Assembly (NCBI RefSeq): GCF_044372965.1
Contig: NZ_JBILQX010000158.1
Location: 1-8,311, forward strand
Source: Elstera sp044372965
GTDB taxonomy: Bacteria > Pseudomonadota > Alphaproteobacteria > Elsterales > Elsteraceae
Direction: 5' to 3'
DNA length: 8,311 nt
The position numbers and the translations under genes were made by a program. This document shows positions 1-6,997 of the stretch, one piece after another. The notes beneath the pieces were generated by a model. It was not told the origin of the DNA. It saw nothing but the letters and a program-made list of their open reading frames with translations, and searched no databases. Positions within the stretch are counted from its first letter, which is position 1. Every line of letters starts with the position of its first letter.

Positions 1-271
1 AATCGGCAAGATCGGTGACACTGCTGTGCAGCAGGCGGCCCGGCCCGAGGATATCGAGAATTTGCCGCCGCCCGTCGGTTAGCCCCTGGGAGAGCATGAC
101 GCAGCCGCTAAGAATACGGAACGCATCGACCGCATCCGTACTGCGCAGGGGCAGAATCGTTCCCTGGGCCATGCGCACGCGGCGGGCGGCGTTGATGTTG
201 CGGTGGGGGGAAGCGCGATAGGCGGGCCGCCGCTCTAAACGCGGCGGCGTTGAGACGCTAAGACTATGCAT
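1..271 (-). CDS. Crp/Fnr-family transcriptional regulator, N-terminal part (runs off left edge)
   Basis: The minus strand reads 90 codons from an ATG at 271 to the window edge without a stop. The last 40 or so residues look like the cyclic-nucleotide-binding (cupin-like) sensor fold of Crp/Fnr regulators. There is an 'FRILSGCVMLSQGL' strand pair, then 'TDGRRQILDILGPGRLL', matching the family pattern of a DGRRQI segment followed by a PG turn. The helix-turn-helix DNA-binding part would lie beyond position 1, so neither the DNA target nor the ligand can be judged. No cysteine cluster of the Fnr iron-sulfur type is visible; the only cysteine in the visible part is Cys57. No good Shine-Dalgarno precedes ATG 271; the frame stays open upstream to a stop at 338-340, with a TTG at 322 as a weaker alternative start. 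It may form a unit with the DUF2946-like gene upstream on the same strand. Confidence 0.7.
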   Translation of the reverse strand, partial: MHSLSVSTPPRLERRPAYRASPHRNINAARRVRMAQGTILPLRSTDAVDAFRILSGCVMLSQGLTDGRRQILDILGPGRLLHSSVTDLAD

Positions 272-344
272 GGGAACCCGTCCGGCAAAGCGCCGATGGT
301 TTCCCCAGAAGGGCAGAAACAACCGGCGCGCGATGGCCTAGGCG

Positions 345-360
345 CTACGGAAAACCGTAG
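345..360 (-). terminator. Short hairpin after the DUF2946-like gene, possible terminator or attenuator
   Basis: CTACGG (345-350) and CCGTAG (355-360) form a perfect 6-bp stem around a 4-base loop. It lies seven bases past the stop codon of the minus-strand gene at 367-768. On the minus strand the loop is TTTT, and no T-run follows the stem. It is therefore not a canonical intrinsic terminator and could be a chance hairpin or a leader structure for the regulator gene that follows. Confidence 0.3.
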
Positions 361-366
361 GGCCGC

Positions 367-768
367 TCAAGCAATCGCGAAGGCCGGGGGACCGATAGGG
401 GGGGCTTGCGGCGGAAAGAACTGCCGATAAAAGGCTTCCGGGCGCTGTTTTTGGGCTGTCGTGTTGGTGCTAACGGGCGGGACGACCAGAAGCGCACCCT
501 GCGCCGGGCCGCTTAAAAAGGCCGAGGCCCCGAGAAGGCAGAGGTCGCACAGATGCGCGGCCATCTTTTTACCCGTCTGACCGTCATCGGTCGTTCCAGG
601 CAAGCAGAGCGGCGGCAAGGAGCCATCCGGCAAGGCATAAAGGATTAAATCTTTCGCCGAATTTTGGCTCTGCACCGCTGGCAAAGATTTGGCAAATCCG
701 CCCCAAAGAACGGCCACAGCGCACAAAAGGCGCATCACATGGGCGAGAAGAAGGGGGAGCCGAGCCAT
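367..768 (-). CDS. DUF2946-like small cysteine-containing exported or membrane protein
   Basis: A 133-residue protein with a hydrophobic N-terminus (about residues 4-26, 'LPLLLAHVMRLLCAVAVLWGG') that looks like a signal peptide or membrane anchor. In the middle is 'HLCDLCLLG', with a CxxC pair at Cys74 and Cys77 and His72 just before it; Cys55 lies further upstream. The C-terminus is rich in proline (FFPPQAPPIGPP). Hydrophobic start, HxCxxC centre and proline-rich end are the layout I associate with DUF2946 proteins. These are short envelope proteins often found near copper-handling or TonB genes; the function is not established. An in-frame TAA at 778-780 leaves ATG 768 as the first possible start, without a clear ribosome binding site; Met12 is an alternative. 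No copper gene is visible nearby, so a metal-binding role is only a guess from the CxxC. Confidence 0.6.
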   Translation of the reverse strand: MARLPLLLAHVMRLLCAVAVLWGGFAKSLPAVQSQNSAKDLILYALPDGSLPPLCLPGTTDDGQTGKKMAAHLCDLCLLGASAFLSGPAQGALLVVPPVSTNTTAQKQRPEAFYRQFFPPQAPPIGPPAFAIA

Positions 769-944
769 GATTTTGGTTTAACCGCAATTCGCGGCGTCTG
801 CAAACCCGATGATTGTATCGACCTCGGCCAAAGGGCTGAAACTCAGAATTTCCGCGCTTAGGCTAAGGGGGCGGCATCGCTGCGCGCTCCCAGGGTTTTG
901 GTGCAGTTCCGCGTCATAGTGCAATTTTGTGTACCAGCTTTCGT

Positions 945-973
945 TTTATATTCTTTATCGGGTATGGTATAAG
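945..973 (+). promoter_or_regulatory. Sigma70-like promoter for the catalase-LodA fusion gene
   Basis: TTTATA (945-950, 4 of 6 matches to TTGACA) and TATAAG (968-973, 5 of 6 matches to TATAAT) are separated by 17 bases, in an AT-rich patch that stands out from the GC-rich surroundings. Transcription would begin near 980, giving a leader of about 30 bases that contains the purine-rich ribosome binding site GAAAGAGAAG (994-1003) before ATG 1009. The rest of the 769-1008 gap shows only a small CTTAG-G-CTAAG palindrome at 857-867. No clear promoter was seen for the minus-strand gene that starts at 768. Confidence 0.5.
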
Positions 974-1008
974 GCTATCGCCAACACTAAATTGAAAGAG
1001 AAGCCATA

Positions 1009-4008
1009 ATGGATCATCTTAAGGGAAATAAAGCAGAGCCCGCTTCGAGCATTGACTGTACTCTTGATCCGATTGCTTCGTTAAAAACTATGTTCGTCGA
1101 TATGGTTCAAGGCAGGCGTATCGCTAAGGGCCAATGCCCCGCGTTACGGCCGGTGTTTTTAAAACCCCACGGCGTTGCGGCGGCGCAGTTCCGCATCCGG
1201 TCCGATTTACCAACGCAGTACCAGGTTGGCCTTTTTGCGAATGTGGGCAAGGCCTATGATGCTTGGGTGCGTTTTTCCTCCGACACGCTCCCGACGAGTG
1301 GCGATTTCAAATCGACGCTCGGCATCGGCATCAAGCTGTTCGATGTGCCCGGCGCGAAATTGATCGGTAATCCCGATGCGCCGACCTTCGACTTTATTTT
1401 GCAGAATTTCGACGTGTTTTTCGTCAATACCGCCGCCGATATGTGCGCCTTCACCAAGGCGGGCGTCGTGGATGGCGACTATGGCCCCTATCTGGCGGCC
1501 CATCCCGAGACCGATGCCCTGCTGAAGGCGATGGAAAAGCCGGTGGCGAGCGTGCTGGCAACGCCCTATTGGAGCGGCCTGCCGTTTTGCTTCGGCGATA
1601 CTTACGCCAAATATAAGCTGGAGCCGACGCTGTACGTCGATCCCCCCGCAGGCAATCCCGCCGATCCGACCTATCTTGCCGCCGATCTCGCCCGCCGCCT
1701 GAGCGCGGGCGCGGTGAGTTTCCGCTTCATGGTGCAGCTTCGTACCGTGCCCGATCAAATGCCGCTGGATGAGGCGACGGTCGTCTGGCCGGAAGACCTG
1801 AGCCCGCCGATCCATGTGGCCGACCTTGTGATTGCGCAGCAGGATGTCAACGCGCGCGGTCAAGCCGCCTATGGCGAAAACCTCTCCATGAACATCTGGC
1901 GCGTGACCGAGGCCCATAAGCCGGTCGGCTCCATCGCCGATGCGCGCCGGGTGGTCTATGCCGCCGCCGCCGAGTTGCGCCGCCATGTGAACGGCGTTCC
2001 CCTGGGGGAACCCGATTCGCCGCGCCCATTTTCCGTAGACGCGCCGCAAGGGGCCGATACGGTCATCGTTCGGGCGGCCATTCATCCGGCCATCGGCATT
2101 GCGCGCATTGGCGACGCCGCGACTGAATATTTCATCGGCCCGGAAGTCGTCGATGCCCCGCCGGAAAGCGCGCCGCCGCCGGATTTCTACCGGGATGCGA
2201 CCGGGGCGATGAAGCGCCAAGCCGCCCGCTTCCGCGTCTATGGCTATAATGCCGCCGGTGAGGTTGTTCGTGAGCTAACCAGCGACAGCGCCGATATTAC
2301 CTGGACCGTCCATGTCGCCAACCGCAAGGCGCAATGGTATCAGTTCCAGTATGCGCTCGACATTCCCGAAGCGCTGAACGCGCCGGACAATGCCTTTCCC
2401 CTGCGCAATCCCGATATCGCCACGAAAGATCGTGGAATCCTCGCCATTGATCCCGGCCCGCGCAGTATTTCCGGCCGCACGGTTTCCGGCCCCGCTTATG
2501 CGTTCGATAGCGGAACCTTCAAGGGCGTTCCCGTGCCCTTGGGCGAAATTCAGACCGATGCCGATGGGCGGCTGATTTTCCTCGGTGGTCACGGCAAATC
2601 CGCCTCGCCCACGAACGCCCCGGTGTACGACCCGGCCAACCCGCCCAGCTTCAACAATGCCGATGATTGGTACGATGACACCTCCGACGGCCCGGTTACG
2701 GCGGAAGTCTCGATCAATGGAGCGCCGATTCCGGTCGAAGGGGCCTGGGTGGTCGTCGCCCCGCCGAATTACGCGCCGGATATCGTGAGCTGGCGCACGA
2801 TGTATGATCTCATGTGCGATGTCTCGGTGCAGGCGGGTTGGATGGCGATGCCGAACACGCCGTCGTTCACCAACGATATTCTGCCGATCCTGCAGCGGCT
2901 CAGCAATCTGCAATGGGTGAACAAAGGCTTCGCGGCTTATTTCGGCAAAGGCTGCCCGCTCGATTTCAATAACCCCGCCTTGATCGAAAAACTGGCGCAG
3001 AAACCCAGTGGGGCCGACGATCCTTACAGTGAATTGCGCCGCACCCTGTTTAACAACTTCCGCCCCGCAGCGCCGATTGTTGCCGAACCCGTGGCGTGGC
3101 CACATGTTCAGCCCTGGATCTACGGCGATGCGTTCGGCAGTTTCTCGGCGACCGGCCCTGGCAATATGCTAACGATGACCGGCTTGCAGGAAGCCATTCT
3201 GCGCAAATGGGTCGAAGGTCATTTCGTTGCCGACTGGCCCGAGGCGCTGAAGCCTGTCACGAAGATCAGCGAAGTCCCGCTGGCCGACCAGCCCCATATG
3301 CTCGACAAGGCGGCGCTGCACTATTGCCTGTCGGATACCTTCCATCCCGGCTGCGAAATGACCTGGCCGATGCGGCACGCAAGCCTTTATTCCGCCCCGT
3401 TCCGCATTCGCCTGCGCCCCGCCGATCAGCCCGAGCCGGATTATGGCTCGACCATGACCCCGCTGCTGGTGGAAAAAGTCGGCGGGCCGCTCTACGCCCA
3501 GCCGCCGGGCGGCATTACCCGCTGGATGGCGATTCCCTGGCAGGGCGATACGGCCTTCTGCCGCTCCGGCTATGATCCGGAGTATGACCCCTACCTGCCC
3601 ACCTTCTGGGCGGCGCGCGTCCCCAATCAGGTGCTGACCGAAGCGGATTACGCCACGGTGATCGACACCAGCCTGCCCCGTACCGACCGAGTCGCGGCCT
3701 ATAACCGCCGCGTCAGTTGGTTGCGGGCGATCCAGAACCACCAAACCGCTCAGGTGATGATGGATATGATCGCCGATTTTGGGCAATTGGGCATTGTCGA
3801 GGCGCGACCGGGCGTTAAGGACGATCCCGATTTCCCTGAGTATATCTATGTCGAAACCCTCGCGGCGGGAACCGTCAAGGCGGCGGCGGATCATGCGGTC
3901 CGGCTGCTGGCAGTCGCGCCGCAACCAGCGAGCAAGTTGGAAAAAGCCGGGTGGGCGAGCCGCGAGCAGCTTGAAGCCTTCCGCGCCGTCCGTGTCCAAA
4001 AACGCTAG
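1009..4008 (+). CDS. Fusion of a catalase-like heme domain with a LodA/GoxA-type CTQ-dependent amino-acid oxidase
   Basis: A 999-residue two-domain protein. Residues about 20-335 resemble catalase-related heme proteins. His54 in 'LKPHGVAAAQF' fits the distal histidine, with WVRFS (Arg88) after it, and Asn133 in 'LQNFDVFFV' fits the distal asparagine. Tyr317 fits the proximal heme ligand, in the RxxxY setting of catalases (Arg313), with Arg324 seven residues on. From about residue 350 the protein follows LodA/GoxA: 'IHPAIGIARIGDAATEYFIGPE' type opening (358-379), 'DGPVTAEV' (560-567), 'FHPGCEMTWPMRH' (778-790) and 'IPWQGDTAFC' (842-851). LodA enzymes oxidise a primary amine of an amino acid, with O2 reduced to H2O2, using a CTQ cofactor made from a Cys and a Trp of the chain. 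Trp844 is the likely Trp; Cys782 is the likely Cys, but see findings. The LodA part (about 650 residues) is near full length. No signal peptide is seen. An in-frame TAA at 988-990 and a good ribosome site support ATG 1009. The substrate cannot be read from sequence. Confidence 0.88.
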   Translation: MDHLKGNKAEPASSIDCTLDPIASLKTMFVDMVQGRRIAKGQCPALRPVFLKPHGVAAAQFRIRSDLPTQYQVGLFANVGKAYDAWVRFSSDTLPTSGDFKSTLGIGIKLFDVPGAKLIGNPDAPTFDFILQNFDVFFVNTAADMCAFTKAGVVDGDYGPYLAAHPETDALLKAMEKPVASVLATPYWSGLPFCFGDTYAKYKLEPTLYVDPPAGNPADPTYLAADLARRLSAGAVSFRFMVQLRTVPDQMPLDEATVVWPEDLSPPIHVADLVIAQQDVNARGQAAYGENLSMNIWRVTEAHKPVGSIADARRVVYAAAAELRRHVNGVPLGEPDSPRPFSVDAPQGADTVIVRAAIHPAIGIARIGDAATEYFIGPEVVDAPPESAPPPDFYRDATGAMKRQAARFRVYGYNAAGEVVRELTSDSADITWTVHVANRKAQWYQFQYALDIPEALNAPDNAFPLRNPDIATKDRGILAIDPGPRSISGRTVSGPAYAFDSGTFKGVPVPLGEIQTDADGRLIFLGGHGKSASPTNAPVYDPANPPSFNNADDWYDDTSDGPVTAEVSINGAPIPVEGAWVVVAPPNYAPDIVSWRTMYDLMCDVSVQAGWMAMPNTPSFTNDILPILQRLSNLQWVNKGFAAYFGKGCPLDFNNPALIEKLAQKPSGADDPYSELRRTLFNNFRPAAPIVAEPVAWPHVQPWIYGDAFGSFSATGPGNMLTMTGLQEAILRKWVEGHFVADWPEALKPVTKISEVPLADQPHMLDKAALHYCLSDTFHPGCEMTWPMRHASLYSAPFRIRLRPADQPEPDYGSTMTPLLVEKVGGPLYAQPPGGITRWMAIPWQGDTAFCRSGYDPEYDPYLPTFWAARVPNQVLTEADYATVIDTSLPRTDRVAAYNRRVSWLRAIQNHQTAQVMMDMIADFGQLGIVEARPGVKDDPDFPEYIYVETLAAGTVKAAADHAVRLLAVAPQPASKLEKAGWASREQLEAFRAVRVQKR

Positions 4009-4012
4009 ATCT

Positions 4013-4016
4013 GAGG
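4013..4016 (+). promoter_or_regulatory. GAGG ribosome binding site that favours a TTG start
   Basis: GAGG at 4013-4016 lies 11 bases before TTG 4028, in the 19-base gap after the fusion gene's stop. The reading frame is open far upstream (to an ATG at 3779), but that part only shadows the end of the fusion gene. No ATG occurs between this site and the Rossmann strand, and the GTG at 4058 would cut into that strand. Confidence 0.5.
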
Positions 4017-4027
4017 CCGGTATAAGC

Positions 4028-5104
4028 TTGTCTGAGGAAGAGGGGCCGAGCGTCGATGTGGTGATTGCCGGGGCCGGGCCAGCCGGGGCGATTGCGGCCC
4101 GGCACCTCGCCCAGGCAGGCCGATCGGTTCTTATCGTCGATCGGCTGCGGGCGCAGCCGCCGCGCCTTGGGGAAACCCTTCCGGGGGCGGCGCAAAGGCT
4201 TTTGGCGCGCCACGGGCTCGCAACCCTCGCCGTGTCGGGGGAGCATCACGCGCCCGTCGGCGGCGGGCTCACGGTTTGGGGCAGCGACGCGGCGGTGCCG
4301 AGCGATGCGCTGCAAGATCCCTATGGCCCGGGTCTGCGCTTGGACCGGCGGCATTTCGATTCGGCCTTGCGCGCCGCCAGCCTTGAGGCCGGGTGCCGGT
4401 GCTGGACGGCGGATGTTAAGCGTCTCACTTGGCAGGACGGGGTTTGGCGCATCAATCTTGATGATGGCCGCCACATCCGCGCCGGGTTCATTATGGATGC
4501 GACTGGACGGCGCGCCCGCCTCGCCCGGCTTCTCGGTATCGGGCAGCGGCGGAAGTCGGACTTGGTCGCCCTGTACCAACTGGCAAAGCCCGCGAAAAAT
4601 GCCGAGCTAACGCGCACACTGATTGAGGCGACGCCCGAGGGCTGGATCTATGCCGGGCGGCTTGCCGATGGTCGTTGGTCAATCGGTTATCACACTTTGG
4701 CACGGGAAGCGGTCCGCCTGCGCCGATCCCCCGAAGCCTGGTTAGCACGCCTTGCCGGTGCGCCGCATCTCGCCTCTCGCCTCGGGGCTTTAAGTTGGGA
4801 GGGCGGGCAGGTTAGTGCGCGCGATGCTGGCGGCATGATTCTCGACACCCCCTATGGCGAAGGCTGGATTGCCGTGGGAGATGCTGTCCTGGCCTTCGAC
4901 CCGATTGCCGGTCAGGGACTGTTCAACGCGCTGCGCACCGGTATTGCTGCCGCCGAGGCGATCCTTACCTCCCGATATTCGGCCTATGCGGAAGAAGTGG
5001 CGCGCGTCGCCGCAATCTATACCGGGCGTCGCTTGTCTCTCTATCAGGCCGAAAGCCGTTGGGCCGACCGCGCCTTTTGGCAAACCCAGCAGCACGTGTC
5101 TTGA
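4028..5104 (+). CDS. LodB/GoxB-type FAD-dependent flavoprotein, CTQ maturation partner
   Basis: With the TTG start the protein has 358 residues, close to the usual size of LodB. The N-terminal Rossmann fold is clear: 'VDVVIAGAGPAGAIAARHL' with GAGPAG at residues 15-20 and the acidic strand end at Asp38 ('VLIVDR'). 'RLGETLPG' (46-53) is the motif seen after the first helix in LodB and flavin-dependent halogenase relatives. The second FAD contact is 'GWIAVGDAVLAFDPIAGQG' (about 279-297, Gly284-Asp285). No halogenase WxWxIP motif was found. In Marinomonas mediterranea, LodB and GoxB are required to make the CTQ cofactor of LodA and GoxA, most likely by oxygenating the tryptophan. Its place 19 bases after a LodA-type gene, same strand, strongly suggests that role here. 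The pair would be cotranscribed and perhaps translationally coupled. It shows no signal peptide, as expected for a cytoplasmic maturase. Confidence 0.85.
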   Translation: MSEEEGPSVDVVIAGAGPAGAIAARHLAQAGRSVLIVDRLRAQPPRLGETLPGAAQRLLARHGLATLAVSGEHHAPVGGGLTVWGSDAAVPSDALQDPYGPGLRLDRRHFDSALRAASLEAGCRCWTADVKRLTWQDGVWRINLDDGRHIRAGFIMDATGRRARLARLLGIGQRRKSDLVALYQLAKPAKNAELTRTLIEATPEGWIYAGRLADGRWSIGYHTLAREAVRLRRSPEAWLARLAGAPHLASRLGALSWEGGQVSARDAGGMILDTPYGEGWIAVGDAVLAFDPIAGQGLFNALRTGIAAAEAILTSRYSAYAEEVARVAAIYTGRRLSLYQAESRWADRAFWQTQQHVS

Positions 5105-5110
5105 CGTGCT
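5091..5110 (+). terminator. Inverted repeat across the LodB-like stop codon, weak terminator candidate
   Basis: AGCACGT (5091-5097) and ACGTGCT (5104-5110) are perfect 7-bp arms around a 6-base loop. The structure includes the last codons and the TGA stop, and is followed by TTTAGAGCTTT rather than an unbroken T-run. It could end or thin out transcription before the exporter gene 150 bases later. The rest of that gap (5111-5254) shows no convincing promoter. Confidence 0.35.
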
Positions 5111-5254
5111 TTAGAGCTTTCATGCGGGATTTGTTCGAAAGGGTGATCTGGCGGCAGAGCCTTGTTGCTGGTTGATCGGGCCAGACTCGAAGCGGGGGCG
5201 GCGATGGGCTATGGTGCGCGTCGTTCCGTTTGCCCCAAGGATCTTTAACGCGCG

Positions 5255-6997
5255 ATGGGCTTTTTTTCCCGCAAATCCTTGAAACCCCTTCGAACGATCA
5301 CGCGGCAAACGGGGTTTCTGTGGCGCGATATTGTCGCGACCAGCGGGCCGCGCTTTTGGCAGGTGGCGGTTTTGGCGTCGGTGGCGGCGCTGGTGCAGGG
5401 CGGTGGGCTGTTGCTGCTGCACCCGATTTTGCAGATCCTTGGGCTTGCGGGATCGGCCCCACCGCGTTTCCCGGTCTTGGGCGCGCTGGGGCAGGCGGTT
5501 GGGCTCGGCGGGGCGCTCGCGTTTTACGTTGCATTGATTACGGCTTCGGGGGCGTTGATCTACGCCCAGACGATGGCCGCGCTTCATTTGGTCATCGCTT
5601 ATGGCGACACGCTGCGAAACCGGCTTTATCACGCTATTATGGCGGTGGAATGGGACCTCGCGACCAACTTGCGCCCGGCGACCTTGGCCCAAAGCCTCAC
5701 CCGCGAGGTCTCCCAATGCGGCTGGGCGGTGCAGCAGGCGGTGCAACTGTTCGCAACCGTGCTGCAAGTGCCGGTGCTGTTGGCAGTGGCGATGGTGCTG
5801 TCGCCGCTGTTCACGGCGATTGCCTGCGGTTTGGCGGTGCTGGTCGCCGTCGCGCTGCTGCCGCTGAACCGGCGGAATTACGCGCTCGCCGCTCGCTTCG
5901 CCGGGGCTAATCGGGCGTTGCATGCCGAGGTGGCCGATGAACTTGCCGGGCTTCGCATTCTGAAAGTCTTGCGCGCCGAAACCGTGCGGAGTGCCGCTTT
6001 TTTTCAGCAAGTCACCGCGTTGCGCTCCCGGCAGATCGATCAAGCGCGCGCGTCGGGGCTTGCGGGGCGGGCCCAGACGAGCCTTGCGGCGGCGGTGGTT
6101 GCGGCGGCGGTTTGGTTCGGGCTCGAAACCCTCGCGCTCTCGCTCGCCGATGTGCTGACGCTGGTGCTGATTTTCGCGCGGATTCTGATGCTGGTACAGC
6201 GCCTGCAAGATCAAGGGCGGCAGATTATTCGCGTTCTGCCGATTTTTGAGACGATCCGCCGCCAGATCGAAACCTATCGCGCCGCCACCGAACCCGAGGC
6301 GACCGAAGCGCCGGTCTTCCACCAAGAAATCCGGCTGGAAAATCTGGGCTATCGCTACACGCCGACCGGGCCGTGGGCGGTGCGCGGGATCGATGCCATC
6401 ATCCCCGTGGGATCAATCACCGCGGTCATCGGCCCCTCCGGCGCGGGGAAATCGACCCTGGCGGACCTTTTAATGGGGCTGACCGAGGCGCGCGAAGGAC
6501 GGATTAAGATCGACGGCGTGCCGCTCACAGGGGGCACGCGCGTGGCGTGGCGGCGGCGGGTGGCCTATGTGCCGCAGGACCCGTTTCTATTCCACGATAG
6601 TTTGCGCGCCAATTTGCTTCTGGCGAAACCCGACGCGCGCGAGGAAGACCTTTGGCGCGCCCTGGACCGGGCGGCGGCGGGTTTCGTTCGCCAGCTTCCC
6701 GAGGGGCTCGAAACGCGGATGGGGGAGCGTGGCACGCGGTTGTCGGGCGGCGAGCGGCAGCGGATCGCCCTGGCGCGCGCCCTGTTGCAAGAACCCGATC
6801 TTCTGGTGATGGACGAGGCAACCAGCGCGCTCGACGATGACACCGAACAACAAATTCTGCACGCGCTGGCCCGCGCGCGCGGGCAGGTGACAATGCTGGT
6901 GATTGCGCATCGGTCGGCCTCGATTGCGCTGGCCGACCGTCAGATCATTCTTACGCCGCCCGAACCTCAATCATCTTCTGCGCCTCAAGATAGCTGA
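5255..6997 (+). CDS. ABC-type exporter, fused membrane and ATPase domains
   Basis: A 580-residue half-transporter. Hydrophobic segments lie at about residues 35-60, 85-108, 165-185, 187-204, 275-295 and 297-315, a typical six-helix exporter domain. The nucleotide-binding domain begins near residue 356 and is complete: Walker A GPSGAGKST (393-401), Q-loop Gln441 in 'YVPQDPFLFHDS', signature LSGGERQR (496-503), Walker B 'LLVMDE' (516-521), D-loop SALDD and switch His552. There is no N-terminal C39 peptidase domain, so it would not process a leader itself. It probably works as a homodimer in the inner membrane. The set of RRE protein, kinase and cyclase-like gene to its right suggests it exports the mature peptide of that cluster, as lasso 'D' proteins do. 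Export of something linked to the oxidase pair upstream is the alternative. An in-frame TAA at 5246-5248 fixes ATG 5255 as the first start; AAGGA (5237-5241) may be its ribosome site. Confidence 0.9.
   Translation: MGFFSRKSLKPLRTITRQTGFLWRDIVATSGPRFWQVAVLASVAALVQGGGLLLLHPILQILGLAGSAPPRFPVLGALGQAVGLGGALAFYVALITASGALIYAQTMAALHLVIAYGDTLRNRLYHAIMAVEWDLATNLRPATLAQSLTREVSQCGWAVQQAVQLFATVLQVPVLLAVAMVLSPLFTAIACGLAVLVAVALLPLNRRNYALAARFAGANRALHAEVADELAGLRILKVLRAETVRSAAFFQQVTALRSRQIDQARASGLAGRAQTSLAAAVVAAAVWFGLETLALSLADVLTLVLIFARILMLVQRLQDQGRQIIRVLPIFETIRRQIETYRAATEPEATEAPVFHQEIRLENLGYRYTPTGPWAVRGIDAIIPVGSITAVIGPSGAGKSTLADLLMGLTEAREGRIKIDGVPLTGGTRVAWRRRVAYVPQDPFLFHDSLRANLLLAKPDAREEDLWRALDRAAAGFVRQLPEGLETRMGERGTRLSGGERQRIALARALLQEPDLLVMDEATSALDDDTEQQILHALARARGQVTMLVIAHRSASIALADRQIILTPPEPQSSSAPQDS

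Noticed and set aside
15..221. Plus-strand reading frame of 68 codons
   Set aside because: It lies opposite the Crp/Fnr-like reading frame, which has clear family motifs; the plus translation is Arg/Ser-rich and resembles nothing.
857..867. Small palindrome CTTAG-G-CTAAG in the 769-1008 gap
   Set aside because: Five-base arms are likely by chance and the site is far from the proposed promoter.
1207..2220. Minus-strand reading frame of 337 codons inside the fusion gene
   Set aside because: Long open frames opposite a GC-rich gene are expected. The translation is rich in Arg, Gly and His, without domain motifs, while the plus strand has two recognisable domains.
3779..4027. N-terminal extension of the LodB-like protein from ATG 3779
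   Set aside because: This part overlaps the end of the fusion gene and is Arg/Ser-rich; flavoproteins of this type begin just before the GAGPAG strand.
5122..5175. A 17-residue plus-strand frame considered as a peptide precursor
   Set aside because: It is too short for a leader plus core, has no Thr/Gly cleavage pattern and no strong ribosome site.
5120..6325. Minus-strand reading frame of 401 codons opposite the exporter
   Set aside because: Its translation is Gln/Arg/His-rich low-complexity sequence, a shadow of the hydrophobic exporter domain on the plus strand.
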